Assembly (NCBI GenBank): GCA_012522255.1
Contig: JAAYKT010000214.1
Location: forward strand, 1 to 10,198
Direction: 5' to 3'
DNA from: Clostridiales bacterium
Lineage (GTDB): Bacteria > Bacillota > Clostridia > Lutisporales > Lutisporaceae
Length of the DNA stretch: 10,198 bases
The translations under genes were made by a program, and so were the position numbers. Positions 1 through 7,250 of this stretch are shown one piece after another. The first letter of the stretch is position 1; each line of letters opens with the position of its first letter. The notes below the pieces were generated by a model. That model did not search any database, was not told the origin of the DNA, and was given only the letters and a program-made list of their open reading frames with translations.

Positions 1-825
1 AGCTGCATGGAAAGACAAGATGCCCGCTGGCAGAAGTTAGAAGCCTACTTTAATACAGTAGGATGCCAGTTTGTTGATGAAGGACATATGCTTGGTGCGG
101 AAACAATTTTTGCCATAGCAAATAAAGTAGGTGCTTATTATTCCTATGCTTTAACTGCGACCCCTTATCGAGAGGACGGAAAAGAAATATACATAGAAGC
201 GGCTACTGGCCCTAGCGTAGAGCTGATAACTGAAAGAGAGTTAGTAAAGCAGGGGTACATACTGCCGGTACAAGTGGAAATGTACTATGTTCAGCATTAT
301 CCATCACGAACAAAGCAATATCACAAACTATATGAAAAGGAAATAGTTGACCACTGGGAGCGGACCCGCAAAACAGTTCGTGCCGTGAAAGCACATGAAG
401 GGAAACAAATCTTAGTTTTAGTTAATGAAATATTCCATGGTAAAAAACTTGCTGAATTGATTAATGCGCCATTTATACACGGCAGCACGCCGGCTAAAGA
501 GCGTAAAGATACATTACAGGAATTTAAAAAAGGGAAACTCAATACATTGATTGCCAGCTCCATATTAAAGCAAGGAGTTGATTTGCCGGAGGCTGAGGTA
601 CTGGTACTGGCTCACGGAGGCAGTGGTCTGGTAGAGCTCATGCAAAAAGTTGGCCGGGTAAGAAGGCCATCCCCCGGGAAAATGGTCGGGATAGTGGTAG
701 ATTTCTACGATGCAATTAAACCCGATACCGATGACGATATATTCCGTGCCCAATCTGATAAAAGGATAGCATTATATCGGCAAAAAGGTTTTCAAATTAT
801 TAGGAAAGGCAGTGATAACCATTGA
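1..825 (+). CDS. SF2 DNA/RNA helicase, XPB/UvsW-like, 5'-partial
   Basis: This is the C-terminal part of a superfamily 2 helicase, an ATP-driven nucleic-acid translocase. The frame is open to base 1, so the ATG at 7 is probably an internal Met; the Walker A half (motif I) lies outside the window. Counting from that Met, motif II is DEGH at residues 24-27 and motif III is TATP at 50-53, followed by YREDG as in XPB/UvsW-type helicases. The second RecA-like domain carries motif V (SILKQGVDLP, about 185-194) and motif VI (QKVGRVRR, about 213-220), whose arginines contact ATP. Phages and plasmids often encode such helicases for replication or recombination, so a role in the element's own DNA processing is plausible, but the substrate cannot be read here. 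Its 3' end overlaps the next small gene. Family call is secure; subfamily is moderate. Confidence 0.88.
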   Translation, partial: SCMERQDARWQKLEAYFNTVGCQFVDEGHMLGAETIFAIANKVGAYYSYALTATPYREDGKEIYIEAATGPSVELITERELVKQGYILPVQVEMYYVQHYPSRTKQYHKLYEKEIVDHWERTRKTVRAVKAHEGKQILVLVNEIFHGKKLAELINAPFIHGSTPAKERKDTLQEFKKGKLNTLIASSILKQGVDLPEAEVLVLAHGGSGLVELMQKVGRVRRPSPGKMVGIVVDFYDAIKPDTDDDIFRAQSDKRIALYRQKGFQIIRKGSDNH

Positions 826-982
826 AGCAATAGAATTAATAAAAGTATTCATTCTCAATAACTATATATGGCTGATAGTGGCGACTATTCTTTTAGGTGT
901 AGCGCTACGCTTTGTTAATTTTGCAGCAAAGGTAGGAGTAATTATATTGTCCATATATGTACTTTCAAAATTCATATTTTAA
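812..982 (+). CDS. Small membrane protein, 56 aa, first gene of T4SS block
   Basis: This short ORF starts with GTG at 812, overlapping the helicase end by 14 nt and preceded by the Shine-Dalgarno-like AGGAAAGG at 802-809. No ATG start is available in this frame. The product is strongly hydrophobic: a short N-terminal amphipathic stretch, then two likely membrane helices (about residues 18-34 and 39-56) separated by a short loop with R, N and K. It ends 12 nt before the pilin gene, with its stop codon embedded in the pilin's ribosome-binding site, so the two are probably cotranslated. I do not recognise a named family. Small bitopic or hairpin proteins at this place in Gram-positive T4SS operons are common but mostly uncharacterised. 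It might be an accessory membrane subunit or pilin-assembly factor; that is inference from position only. Confidence 0.6.
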   Translation: MITIEAIELIKVFILNNYIWLIVATILLGVALRFVNFAAKVGVIILSIYVLSKFIF

Positions 983-994
983 GGAGGAAAAAAC

Positions 995-1342
995 ATGATC
1001 AGAAAAATAAAGGAAAAATACCTACAAATAATGTCTTATGCAATGATGATAGTTTTGACTAATCCTATATTGGCCCGTGCAGCAGTCACACCAGTAGAGG
1101 CAGAAAGTTTCAATACAAAGCTGTTGGATATCGCATCAAAATATCTCACTCCGTTAGGAGGCACCATTATTTTATTTGCGGTTGTTTTTGGCGGGATAAA
1201 GCTGTTAATGAGTGCCTATTCACCGGAGAAACGTAAAGAGACTATGGGTGGGTTAGGATATGTAGTAGTCGGTGCCATACTGGTAGGTGGCGCCATGTTT
1301 TTCGCTGGCGTGTTCCTTGGATTAGGACAGTCCTTTAAGTAG
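995..1342 (+). CDS. VirB2/TrbC-like pilin precursor of a T4SS
   Basis: This 115-aa protein has the layout of a T4SS major pilin. It has a basic N-terminus followed by a hydrophobic stretch and a likely signal-peptidase site near LARA-A (residues 26-30). A soluble linker follows, then two membrane helices (about 55-72 and 88-110) joined by a charged loop with SPEKRKE (76-82). VirB2/TrbC pilins are inserted as such helical hairpins and then polymerised into the pilus. The start ATG has an ideal AAGGAGG seven bases upstream, stronger than for most neighbours and in keeping with a structural subunit needed in many copies. The next gene starts 8 nt after the stop. The hairpin closely resembles the first membrane hairpin of the VirB6-like protein downstream. 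A generic small membrane subunit is the alternative, but the context favours pilin. Confidence 0.8.
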   Translation: MIRKIKEKYLQIMSYAMMIVLTNPILARAAVTPVEAESFNTKLLDIASKYLTPLGGTIILFAVVFGGIKLLMSAYSPEKRKETMGGLGYVVVGAILVGGAMFFAGVFLGLGQSFK

Positions 1343-1350
1343 GAGGCAAT

Positions 1351-1659
1351 ATGACGGAATTTGTAATGCCGATTGATATAACCGGTGAAGAAAAGATGAT
1401 AGGCGGGGTGCTATCGCTCCGCCAGATAGGGTATATGGCTATCTCTATTGTAGCAATATTCTTCTTGGCAATGATACCGTTTCCCATTGTGATTAAAGTC
1501 ATAGGTGGCGTTGCAATATTTATTATCTCCGCTGCATTGGGCTTTTTGAAGATAGACCAGATGCCAAATCTGTCCAACGGCATGAGTGCAGACAAATATC
1601 TTATGCTAATGTTCAGATACAAAAAAATGCAAAAAATATATCGCCTGGAGGTAAATTGA
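1351..1659 (+). CDS. PrgI family / VirB3-like T4SS membrane protein
   Basis: This 102-aa protein matches the PrgI family of Gram-positive conjugation systems, the equivalent of VirB3. It has a short cytoplasmic N-terminus (FVMPIDITGEEK), a SLRQIGYM segment (residues 22-29) leading into two membrane helices at about 28-45 and 47-66, and a basic C-terminal tail with the typical DKYLMLMFRYKK pattern (81-92). VirB3 sits in the inner membrane next to the VirB4 ATPase and helps position the pilin. Order supports the call: pilin, VirB3, VirB4 module, VirB6. The start ATG is four bases after AGGAGG, and the stop TGA overlaps the next gene's ATG in the arrangement TTGATG, indicating translational coupling. 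Confidence 0.82.
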   Translation: MTEFVMPIDITGEEKMIGGVLSLRQIGYMAISIVAIFFLAMIPFPIVIKVIGGVAIFIISAALGFLKIDQMPNLSNGMSADKYLMLMFRYKKMQKIYRLEVN

Positions 1660-2372
1660 TGGGCAACCTTGTAATAGGTTTAATATTTTTGATACTGATT
1701 GTAGGCATCATATTTGTATTCAAAATATTATTAGACCGTGCAGATCAACAAGACACCAAAGAATTTAACATTAAAGAAAAGAGAAGTTCTGTCAAGCAAC
1801 TTCCGGTACAGGAATTTATTGATGTTAAAGATATTAATAGGGGCGTAGTGATAGGAACGGCCAATCATTATTCTGCAATAATAAGAGTCGGATCGGTTAA
1901 TTATTACCTTATGTCACAGGCAGAACGCTCGGTAGTAATAAATGGGTTGTTAGGTCTTGCCAACTCGATAATATTTCCTATTCAGATATACACAACAACG
2001 GAGTTAATAGACACAATGGATGCTGTAAAAACAATCAAAGAGTATTATCTTGATTTGCCTGTATCGTTGCAGAATTATAGTGCATACATGGCAGATTCAT
2101 TATTGGCATTGAGATACAACCAGAGTTTGATGGCAAAACATTCTTATATAATTATCCCGTATGATTCAAGGGATAGTTTTGAAAAGGTTTTTGCGGAACT
2201 GACCAGAAGAAGCACCATAATTATCAGTAGTTTAAATCAATCGGGAATAAAAGGCAGCATATTAAACACCGAAGAAGCAATCAGTTTTCTACATGGAGTA
2301 AAGAACAGAGAAGATACCCTGAAAGGTGCGGATGCGGTAAGAGAAGGGGGATTTGACCTTTATGTCGGATAA
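1659..2372 (+). CDS. Membrane-anchored VirB4 N-terminal-domain-like protein (TrsD/TraD-like)
   Basis: This 237-aa protein begins with one membrane helix (about residues 3-24), followed by a charged linker and a soluble alpha/beta domain. The region from about 55 to 220 resembles the N-terminal domain of VirB4/TraC ATPases: a strand-rich start with YSAIIRVG and YYLMSQAERSVVI, then the LANSIIFPIQIYTTTELID segment, a Y-rich helix, SYIIIPYD, and an ending IKGSILNTEEAISFLHG. No Walker motifs are present. In staphylococcal pGO1/pSK41-type systems a protein of this kind (TrsD/TraD) precedes the VirB4 homologue TrsE; I recall that from the family and have not aligned it. The TTG at 1656 is in frame, but the ATG at 1659 has better spacing from GGAGGT. 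The gene overlaps the VirB4 gene by 11 nt. Probable role: membrane docking of the ATPase at the channel. Confidence 0.7.
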   Translation: MGNLVIGLIFLILIVGIIFVFKILLDRADQQDTKEFNIKEKRSSVKQLPVQEFIDVKDINRGVVIGTANHYSAIIRVGSVNYYLMSQAERSVVINGLLGLANSIIFPIQIYTTTELIDTMDAVKTIKEYYLDLPVSLQNYSAYMADSLLALRYNQSLMAKHSYIIIPYDSRDSFEKVFAELTRRSTIIISSLNQSGIKGSILNTEEAISFLHGVKNREDTLKGADAVREGGFDLYVG

Positions 2373-4149
2373 GAACATAATGCGGGGGACAAACCGGATT
2401 AAAGATTTGATTGCTCCTGATGGCATAGAAATACAACAAACAGAATTTCGGCAGGGGCATAAATGGGGCCGCACTATGGTATTGTCCACCTATAGCCGCA
2501 AAACACATTTAGGGTGGTTGGATGATATAATCAATCTTGGAGACATCGATTATTCAGTGCATATAGACCCTGTGCCAGACCGAATGGTGATAGATCAGCT
2601 AACAAAGAAAATAGCCATATTAGAAGCACAATTTTTAATTGATAGTGAAAAAGGCAACATATATCAATTACCCCAGCTGCGTCAAGCAGTACAGGACTTG
2701 GAAAGCATCAGGGATGCTATTTATTCTAACCAGGATAGAATGTTTTTCTTGACCACAACTTTTACGATATACGCTAAAGACAAATCCGAGTTGGAGTTAC
2801 TTACCAGCAATTTAAAGTCACTGTTAGCACGGAGGGCATCTAAAGCCCGCACTATGCAATTTATACAGGATAAAGCATTAAAAACTACCCTGCCATTCGG
2901 CAATAATGAACTAAATATATATAGAAACGCTACATTAGGCGGCGTTGTTTCCATGATGCCCTTTGCCGGCTTTGAATATTCCCACTCAGAAGGAATTTTG
3001 GCAGGAGTTAATTACTTTTCTCGGACTCCTATATTTTACAACTCATTTATAGGGGCACCAGAATTAGCTAATCCCCATGGCATGTATATCGGTTGGTCTG
3101 GTTCCGGAAAAACAGTTTTCATGTCAACGAAGGCTTTGCGTTCTTCCCTGCATTTAATTAAAAGTGTTTTAATAGATCCCGAAGAAGGACATATAGCAGG
3201 GTGGGTTAGGAGAGCCGGAGGAACAGTGATCGAAATTGATTCCTCTAAGGCGCCAATGATAAATCTTATGGAAATCGATATAGAAGAAGATCCCGAAACG
3301 GGTCCCAGAATAAACATCTTAGACAAGGTATCAGAAATAAGGTCAATATTGGGTCTGGTGGTTGAAAGACAATCTGGTACCGGTCTAACAGCAGAAGAAA
3401 TTGTCGCCATCGAAGAAGCCATCAGAGAAACATATGCTAATTTTGGCATAACAACAGATCCCAAAAGTCTTTACGAAAACAATCCAGATACTCTTTCCGT
3501 AACAGGTCGGAAAAAACAGTTACCAACGATTGGGGACTTCCAAAGATCATTATCGACCAAATATAAAGCTGAAAGGTTAGCAACTCTAATGACACCTATG
3601 CTAAAAGGCGGCTCGTTGGGTATGTTTGATGGTCAGTCAACAGTGGAACTCAAGGACGAACTATTGGTGTGCTTTGATATTCATCGCATTCGGGACGAAT
3701 TCACCAGGCTATATGTCATGTCAGTATTGTTAGGTTGGGTTTGGGCTACGTTTACACAAAAACAACCACATATCCGAAAAGATGTATATGTGGATGAAGG
3801 ATGGATGTTTGCCCGGCATAAAGATACTGCGGAACACTTGGAGAATCTTGCAAGAAGGGCCAGGAAGTACAAAACCGGGTTAAATATTGCATCGCAATCA
3901 TTCACGGAATTTACCCGCAGCGATCAGGGCAAAGCGGTGTTGGGCAGTTGTGCGACCAGCGTAATACTAAAACCTCACCCTTCGCAGATAGCCGATGTCC
4001 AGGAGATTTATAATCTGTCTGAGGGGGCAACGGAATTTATAGAAAACTCCCCAACCGGGGCAGGTTTGTTGATAAACGAAAAAGCCGTGGTTCCTATATA
4101 TAACCAACTAATTCCTGCCGAACTGGAGTTATTAGGCTTGGGGGTATAA
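2362..4149 (+). CDS. virB4: VirB4/TraC-type T4SS ATPase
   Basis: This 595-aa protein is the energising ATPase of the secretion system and acts at the cytoplasmic face of the membrane. Walker A is GWSGSGKT (about residues 244-251) and Walker B is VYVDEGW (about 475-481), with the VirB4-type DEGW. The RRARKYKTG and NIASQS segments follow at about 498-513, matching the sensor/arginine region of this family. The first 200 residues hold the middle domain, including the IAPDGIEI start and a long helical stretch. At 595 aa it is shorter than a full VirB4 (about 800 aa); the preceding gene supplies the missing N-terminal part. A TTG at 2353 is an in-frame alternative, but the AAGGGGG at 2344-2350 is too close to it, so ATG 2362 is preferred. 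Its stop lies two bases before the VirB6-like start. Confidence 0.93.
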   Translation: MSDKNIMRGTNRIKDLIAPDGIEIQQTEFRQGHKWGRTMVLSTYSRKTHLGWLDDIINLGDIDYSVHIDPVPDRMVIDQLTKKIAILEAQFLIDSEKGNIYQLPQLRQAVQDLESIRDAIYSNQDRMFFLTTTFTIYAKDKSELELLTSNLKSLLARRASKARTMQFIQDKALKTTLPFGNNELNIYRNATLGGVVSMMPFAGFEYSHSEGILAGVNYFSRTPIFYNSFIGAPELANPHGMYIGWSGSGKTVFMSTKALRSSLHLIKSVLIDPEEGHIAGWVRRAGGTVIEIDSSKAPMINLMEIDIEEDPETGPRINILDKVSEIRSILGLVVERQSGTGLTAEEIVAIEEAIRETYANFGITTDPKSLYENNPDTLSVTGRKKQLPTIGDFQRSLSTKYKAERLATLMTPMLKGGSLGMFDGQSTVELKDELLVCFDIHRIRDEFTRLYVMSVLLGWVWATFTQKQPHIRKDVYVDEGWMFARHKDTAEHLENLARRARKYKTGLNIASQSFTEFTRSDQGKAVLGSCATSVILKPHPSQIADVQEIYNLSEGATEFIENSPTGAGLLINEKAVVPIYNQLIPAELELLGLGV

Positions 4150-4151
4150 AC

Positions 4152-6206
4152 ATGAAAAAAGTTTTTAAAATAATACTTGTATTAGTGCTGTTGTTGGCAA
4201 TCCCGACAACGGCATTTGCTGTAAAGATAGACGTTTCTGCGAAATATGATCCATCTAATGGTGGAGATGAAAGTTCCGCAGGGACTCTGATCGTAAACTG
4301 GACAGCGCCGGAAGCTACGCAAGATACAAAAATAACGATAAGCGCAAGCACGTCAGGTCCATACTTCATTGGTAATACAGGATGGGACGGGAACAAATTC
4401 AAAATAGACACTAATGGAAAAACTTCTGGTACCGCACGAATACCTATTGCAATAACCAATACAAACTCTTACGGATATTCAATGCCGGAGAATAATAAAA
4501 TAACGATTAAGGTAGATAGTGGCGATTTCAATTATACAGAGTCCGTCATTGTATCAAACATATATACGGATACCCCGGCAGACAGTGCCACCAGTGCCAC
4601 GGCTCAACCTGGCACATTTGGTAATACTGAGCCGATAAAAGAAGAAGGAGGGTGGCTGGACAAAATGCTAGCAGCTCCTATCAATCTAATGGTTGATGCA
4701 CTGCGGGCATTGGGTTTAGAAGATTTGGATGTCCTAATATTCAATATAGGACGGGAGGATTATTTTATTCCACCCTTTGTTGATGATACTGGCAAAACAA
4801 GTATCGATAAATGGTTCACAGGATTCTACTACGCATCCTTTGGATTGATACTGCTAGGCATATTCTATACTGGTGCCAAAATGTCATTTGCGGCATATAC
4901 ACCAAAAAGACGGGAAGAGGTAATGAAAGGGTTGACCAGATTATTATATGCTTTCATTATAATATGGGCCGCCCCATTACTGATAGAGTTGTTTGTTAAG
5001 ATAAACATAGCAGCGGTCGAATTTTGCGCTGATATAGCATCGACCACTGGAATAATGGGACAATTCTCCGCGACAGGTAATGGTGCCGGCGGGGAATTCA
5101 TCGAGTCGTTGGCAACCGGACATGTTTTGACAACCGCAATAGTCAAACTAGCAGCCATCGGGATAATGATATATTTCAATGTTCTTTATTTGGTACGAGC
5201 ATTGGTGCTATCTGGATTATACGCTTTAACGCCGTTTTTGATATGGATATGGGCAATCACAGGTAATGAAACAGCCCTAAAAGTATGGTTTGGGGAGATA
5301 ACTTCAGTAATATTTATGCAGTTTATTCATGCTTTTTCAATATTGTTTTTCCTTTCATTTGCCATGGCATTAAACCAATGGTGGGCGATATTCGTAGCAT
5401 TAGTCATGATAATCCCATTCGCAAATGTGATACGAAACATATTCCAAGGGTTCCTACGTTTCTTGGGCTTAAATGAAGAAGGAATCGCAGGGGGAGCGAT
5501 GGGAATGTTGGGAGGCATAGCAGCCATGGGTAAAGCAACAATAGCCCCTGGGGTGCGCGCGGGTAGCAGTATACCTAGTCCTGTTATAAATAGTGCCGGT
5601 GGTTCAACTGGTGGAGTGGGTGGCCCGTTTGGTGTGATAAATGCTCCGACAGGAGATTTGCAACCCAAAGGTGGCATGGCAACGCTCTCGAAAATTGGTC
5701 AATCTGCATCAAAAGTTGGTGGTGCTGTAGGATCGGTTGCAGGGACAATGATGGCTGCACCGATGATGATAGCAAGTCCGCAGGCTGCGGGACTCATTGG
5801 AAATCTTGGGCAACAAGGAATACAAAAAATAACCGAAATGGGAGCAAAAACTTTTGGTGCTGGTGCCATGGTAGCATCAAAAACTTATGAGGCAGGAAAG
5901 GAAAATATCGGTGGCTTAAACAATCAGCAAGGGTTGATGGGGAAAGCTAATTGGACGAAAGATCAGTTATCCCAAGGCATACAAAGAACGGCAACAATTT
6001 CTAACCCCGTAACTGATGAGGGTAGGAAAATAAATCCTGACCTTGAGGATGTAAATTATGTGACACAAAAACCAGCAAGCGTGGCCCATGCAGCAGGAGG
6101 ACTGGCTGGCGCTATCCTGAGCAGAAATACTCCGCAAGGATATAAGGCGGGATCGGATGCAGTTGATGTGGTGTATCCAAAAGAACCCTTACAATATTAT
6201 TCATAA
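4152..6206 (+). CDS. VirB6/TrbL-like polytopic T4SS channel protein with secreted N-terminal domain
   Basis: This 684-aa protein has three parts. Residues 1-23 are a signal peptide ending in AFA. Residues 24 to about 165 are an extracytoplasmic, Ser/Thr/Asn-rich domain of alternating hydrophobic strands, suggestive of an immunoglobulin-like beta-sandwich, with a Pro/Thr/Ala-rich linker (about 138-160). About six membrane helices follow (near 224-244, 262-283, 327-349, 352-370, 388-406, 409-428), the VirB6/TrbL-type core thought to form the inner-membrane channel. The last 240 residues are a Gly/Ala/Met-rich, low-complexity cytoplasmic tail, common in TrbL-like proteins. The loop between the first two helices contains YTPKRREEVMKGL (249-261), nearly repeating the pilin loop. 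It starts two bases after the virB4 stop, with only a G-run as a ribosome-binding site, so coupling is likely. The family is assigned on topology and position, since VirB6 sequences diverge strongly. Confidence 0.78.
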   Translation: MKKVFKIILVLVLLLAIPTTAFAVKIDVSAKYDPSNGGDESSAGTLIVNWTAPEATQDTKITISASTSGPYFIGNTGWDGNKFKIDTNGKTSGTARIPIAITNTNSYGYSMPENNKITIKVDSGDFNYTESVIVSNIYTDTPADSATSATAQPGTFGNTEPIKEEGGWLDKMLAAPINLMVDALRALGLEDLDVLIFNIGREDYFIPPFVDDTGKTSIDKWFTGFYYASFGLILLGIFYTGAKMSFAAYTPKRREEVMKGLTRLLYAFIIIWAAPLLIELFVKINIAAVEFCADIASTTGIMGQFSATGNGAGGEFIESLATGHVLTTAIVKLAAIGIMIYFNVLYLVRALVLSGLYALTPFLIWIWAITGNETALKVWFGEITSVIFMQFIHAFSILFFLSFAMALNQWWAIFVALVMIIPFANVIRNIFQGFLRFLGLNEEGIAGGAMGMLGGIAAMGKATIAPGVRAGSSIPSPVINSAGGSTGGVGGPFGVINAPTGDLQPKGGMATLSKIGQSASKVGGAVGSVAGTMMAAPMMIASPQAAGLIGNLGQQGIQKITEMGAKTFGAGAMVASKTYEAGKENIGGLNNQQGLMGKANWTKDQLSQGIQRTATISNPVTDEGRKINPDLEDVNYVTQKPASVAHAAGGLAGAILSRNTPQGYKAGSDAVDVVYPKEPLQYYS

Positions 6207-6219
6207 GGAGGAAAACATA

Positions 6220-6609
6220 GTGAAGAAAACAAGTTTGGTTATCTTAATCATGATGCTTATAATGGTTTTCACCCCATTAGCAATGGCAGATACCCCAGAT
6301 ACTGCAGGAGGATCTGCTGTAGTTACCCAAAATACCTCTGTGACACCAGTTTCCCCACAGGATGGTGCAAACCGTATAAACACAGCGTTACTGCGTGTAT
6401 ATGAAGCAGGGGTAGGTTTAGTTCCGAATATTGCCTTTTTAGCCCTGCTTATAGGGATAATATTTATTATTTTCTCGGCAGCATTGGGATTGGATAGATT
6501 TATGAAAATATCTATTGCGGGGGTGTTTATAATATTCGGAGCCGTAATCGTTATATACGCTGCCCCCCTGCTGATGTCTATTGCTGTTGGCATCGGTTCC
6601 AATATGTAA
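6220..6609 (+). CDS. Second VirB2/TrbC-like small membrane protein
   Basis: The likely start is GTG 6220, eight bases after AAGGAGG (6205-6211). The upstream ATG at 6157 lies inside the preceding gene and has no ribosome-binding site. The resulting 129-aa protein begins with a clear signal peptide (KKTSLVILIMMLIMVF, cleavage after AMA at 21-23), then a Thr/Pro-rich stretch, an amphipathic helix (about 50-66) and two membrane helices (about 70-89 and 97-118). Its size and layout match VirB2/TrbC pilins, giving the operon two candidates. The second helix, VIVIYAAPLLMSIAVGI, resembles helix 2 of the VirB6-like protein (FIIIWAAPLLIELFVKI). It is the last gene before the operon terminator. It could be a minor pilin or a channel accessory subunit rather than a second major pilin. 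Confidence 0.65.
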   Translation: MKKTSLVILIMMLIMVFTPLAMADTPDTAGGSAVVTQNTSVTPVSPQDGANRINTALLRVYEAGVGLVPNIAFLALLIGIIFIIFSAALGLDRFMKISIAGVFIIFGAVIVIYAAPLLMSIAVGIGSNM

Positions 6610-6627
6610 GTAGGGTTTACAAATAAG

Positions 6628-6653
6628 CTCCCGCTAGCAACGGGAGTTTTTTT
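6628..6653 (+). terminator. Rho-independent terminator of the T4SS operon
   Basis: A perfect six-base-pair GC-rich stem, CTCCCG (6628-6633) with CGGGAG (6641-6646), encloses a seven-base loop and is followed by seven T residues (6647-6653). It lies 18 bases after the last T4SS stop codon. Confidence 0.9.
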
Positions 6654-6674
6654 ATACTGAAAAATAATTTAAAA

Positions 6675-6690
6675 TCCCGTTCAATCGGGG
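6675..6690 (+). promoter_or_regulatory. Small hairpin in the thymidine kinase leader
   Basis: TCCCG (6675-6679) can pair with CGGGG (6686-6690), one wobble pair included, directly before the AAAGGAGG ribosome-binding site (6691-6698). It might modulate translation or protect the mRNA 5' end. The stem is only five base pairs, so chance cannot be excluded. I could not identify a convincing promoter for the kinase, though TATACT at 6653-6658 is a possible -10 element. Confidence 0.25.
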
Positions 6691-6702
6691 AAAGGAGGGA
6701 CT

Positions 6703-7245
6703 ATGGGAAAAATAAAGGTATATACAGGCCCAATGAGGTCTGGAAAATCCGACATGGTAGTTCGGATACTTAAAAGATACTGCCTCGCAAACAAAAAGGT
6801 AGTATATTACACCCCCATACTGGATACCCGGACAGGTGTGAACATCTACATCAAGTCCGTGAGGGGAGAAAAGGAGTATATACTCCCCGTAAAAAGGCTT
6901 GATGCGGAGGTAAATGAGAATGAAGTAATCCGTGAATGTGCGGCTTACGAAATCGTGGCCTTTGATGAGGCACAATTCTTAAACGAAGGTATTGTAGAAT
7001 TGTGCCAAAAACTGCGCCAGTTGGGTAAAGTGGTCTTGGTAGCAGGGTTGGATATGGATTACCTGCAAAGACCCTTTGGATATATGGCCCAGCTGATGGC
7101 CATAGCAGATGACGTAACAAAACTTACTGCAATCTGCGAATGCGGAATGGAAGCTGCCTTTACAAAAAGAATCAGTTCATCAAAAGAATTGATTCTCATT
7201 GGGGATGAGGAATATTTGCCCTGTTGTGGTGAATGTTACTCATAA
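6703..7245 (+). CDS. Thymidine kinase-like protein, class II (TK1 type), divergent
   Basis: This 180-aa protein matches the TK1-type thymidine kinase family, which phosphorylates thymidine to dTMP in the salvage pathway. The P-loop is GPMRSGKS (9-16), where most family members have GPMFSGKS/T. FDEAQF (87-92) contains the Glu expected as catalytic base, and AGLDMDYLQRPFG (114-126) is the conserved GLDxDFxxxPFG lasso-side motif. Structural zinc ligands are C145 and C147 (CEC) and C175/C178 in YLPCCGEC (171-178). After the P-loop helix the usual SHxG segment reads KSVRG. At 180 aa it is slightly shorter than typical bacterial enzymes (about 190-200). The gene stands alone between two terminators with its own strong ribosome-binding site. 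Phages such as T4 carry tk to boost dTTP supply; a similar role for the element is inferred. Substrate preference could differ given the altered residues. Confidence 0.85.
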   Translation: MGKIKVYTGPMRSGKSDMVVRILKRYCLANKKVVYYTPILDTRTGVNIYIKSVRGEKEYILPVKRLDAEVNENEVIRECAAYEIVAFDEAQFLNEGIVELCQKLRQLGKVVLVAGLDMDYLQRPFGYMAQLMAIADDVTKLTAICECGMEAAFTKRISSSKELILIGDEEYLPCCGECYS

Positions 7246-7250
7246 AGTAA

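Noticed and set aside
2341..2372. Programmed frameshift joining the 237-aa protein and VirB4
   Set aside because: The second frame has its own ATG with a plausible ribosome-binding site, and separate TrsD/TrsE-like genes are normal in Gram-positive systems; no canonical slippery heptamer was seen.
3036..3464. 142-codon open frame on the minus strand inside virB4
   Set aside because: It lies fully within a gene with clear Walker motifs, has no ribosome-binding site and its protein shows no recognisable pattern.
6157..6219. ATG at 6157 as the start of the second pilin-like protein
   Set aside because: It lies inside the VirB6-like gene without a ribosome-binding site and would put 21 polar residues before a clear signal peptide; GTG 6220 fits better.
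6201..6602. 133-codon open frame on the minus strand opposite the second pilin-like gene
   Set aside because: It mirrors a hydrophobic gene, as often happens when AT-rich hydrophobic codons are read in reverse, and it is not supported by spacing or a ribosome-binding site.
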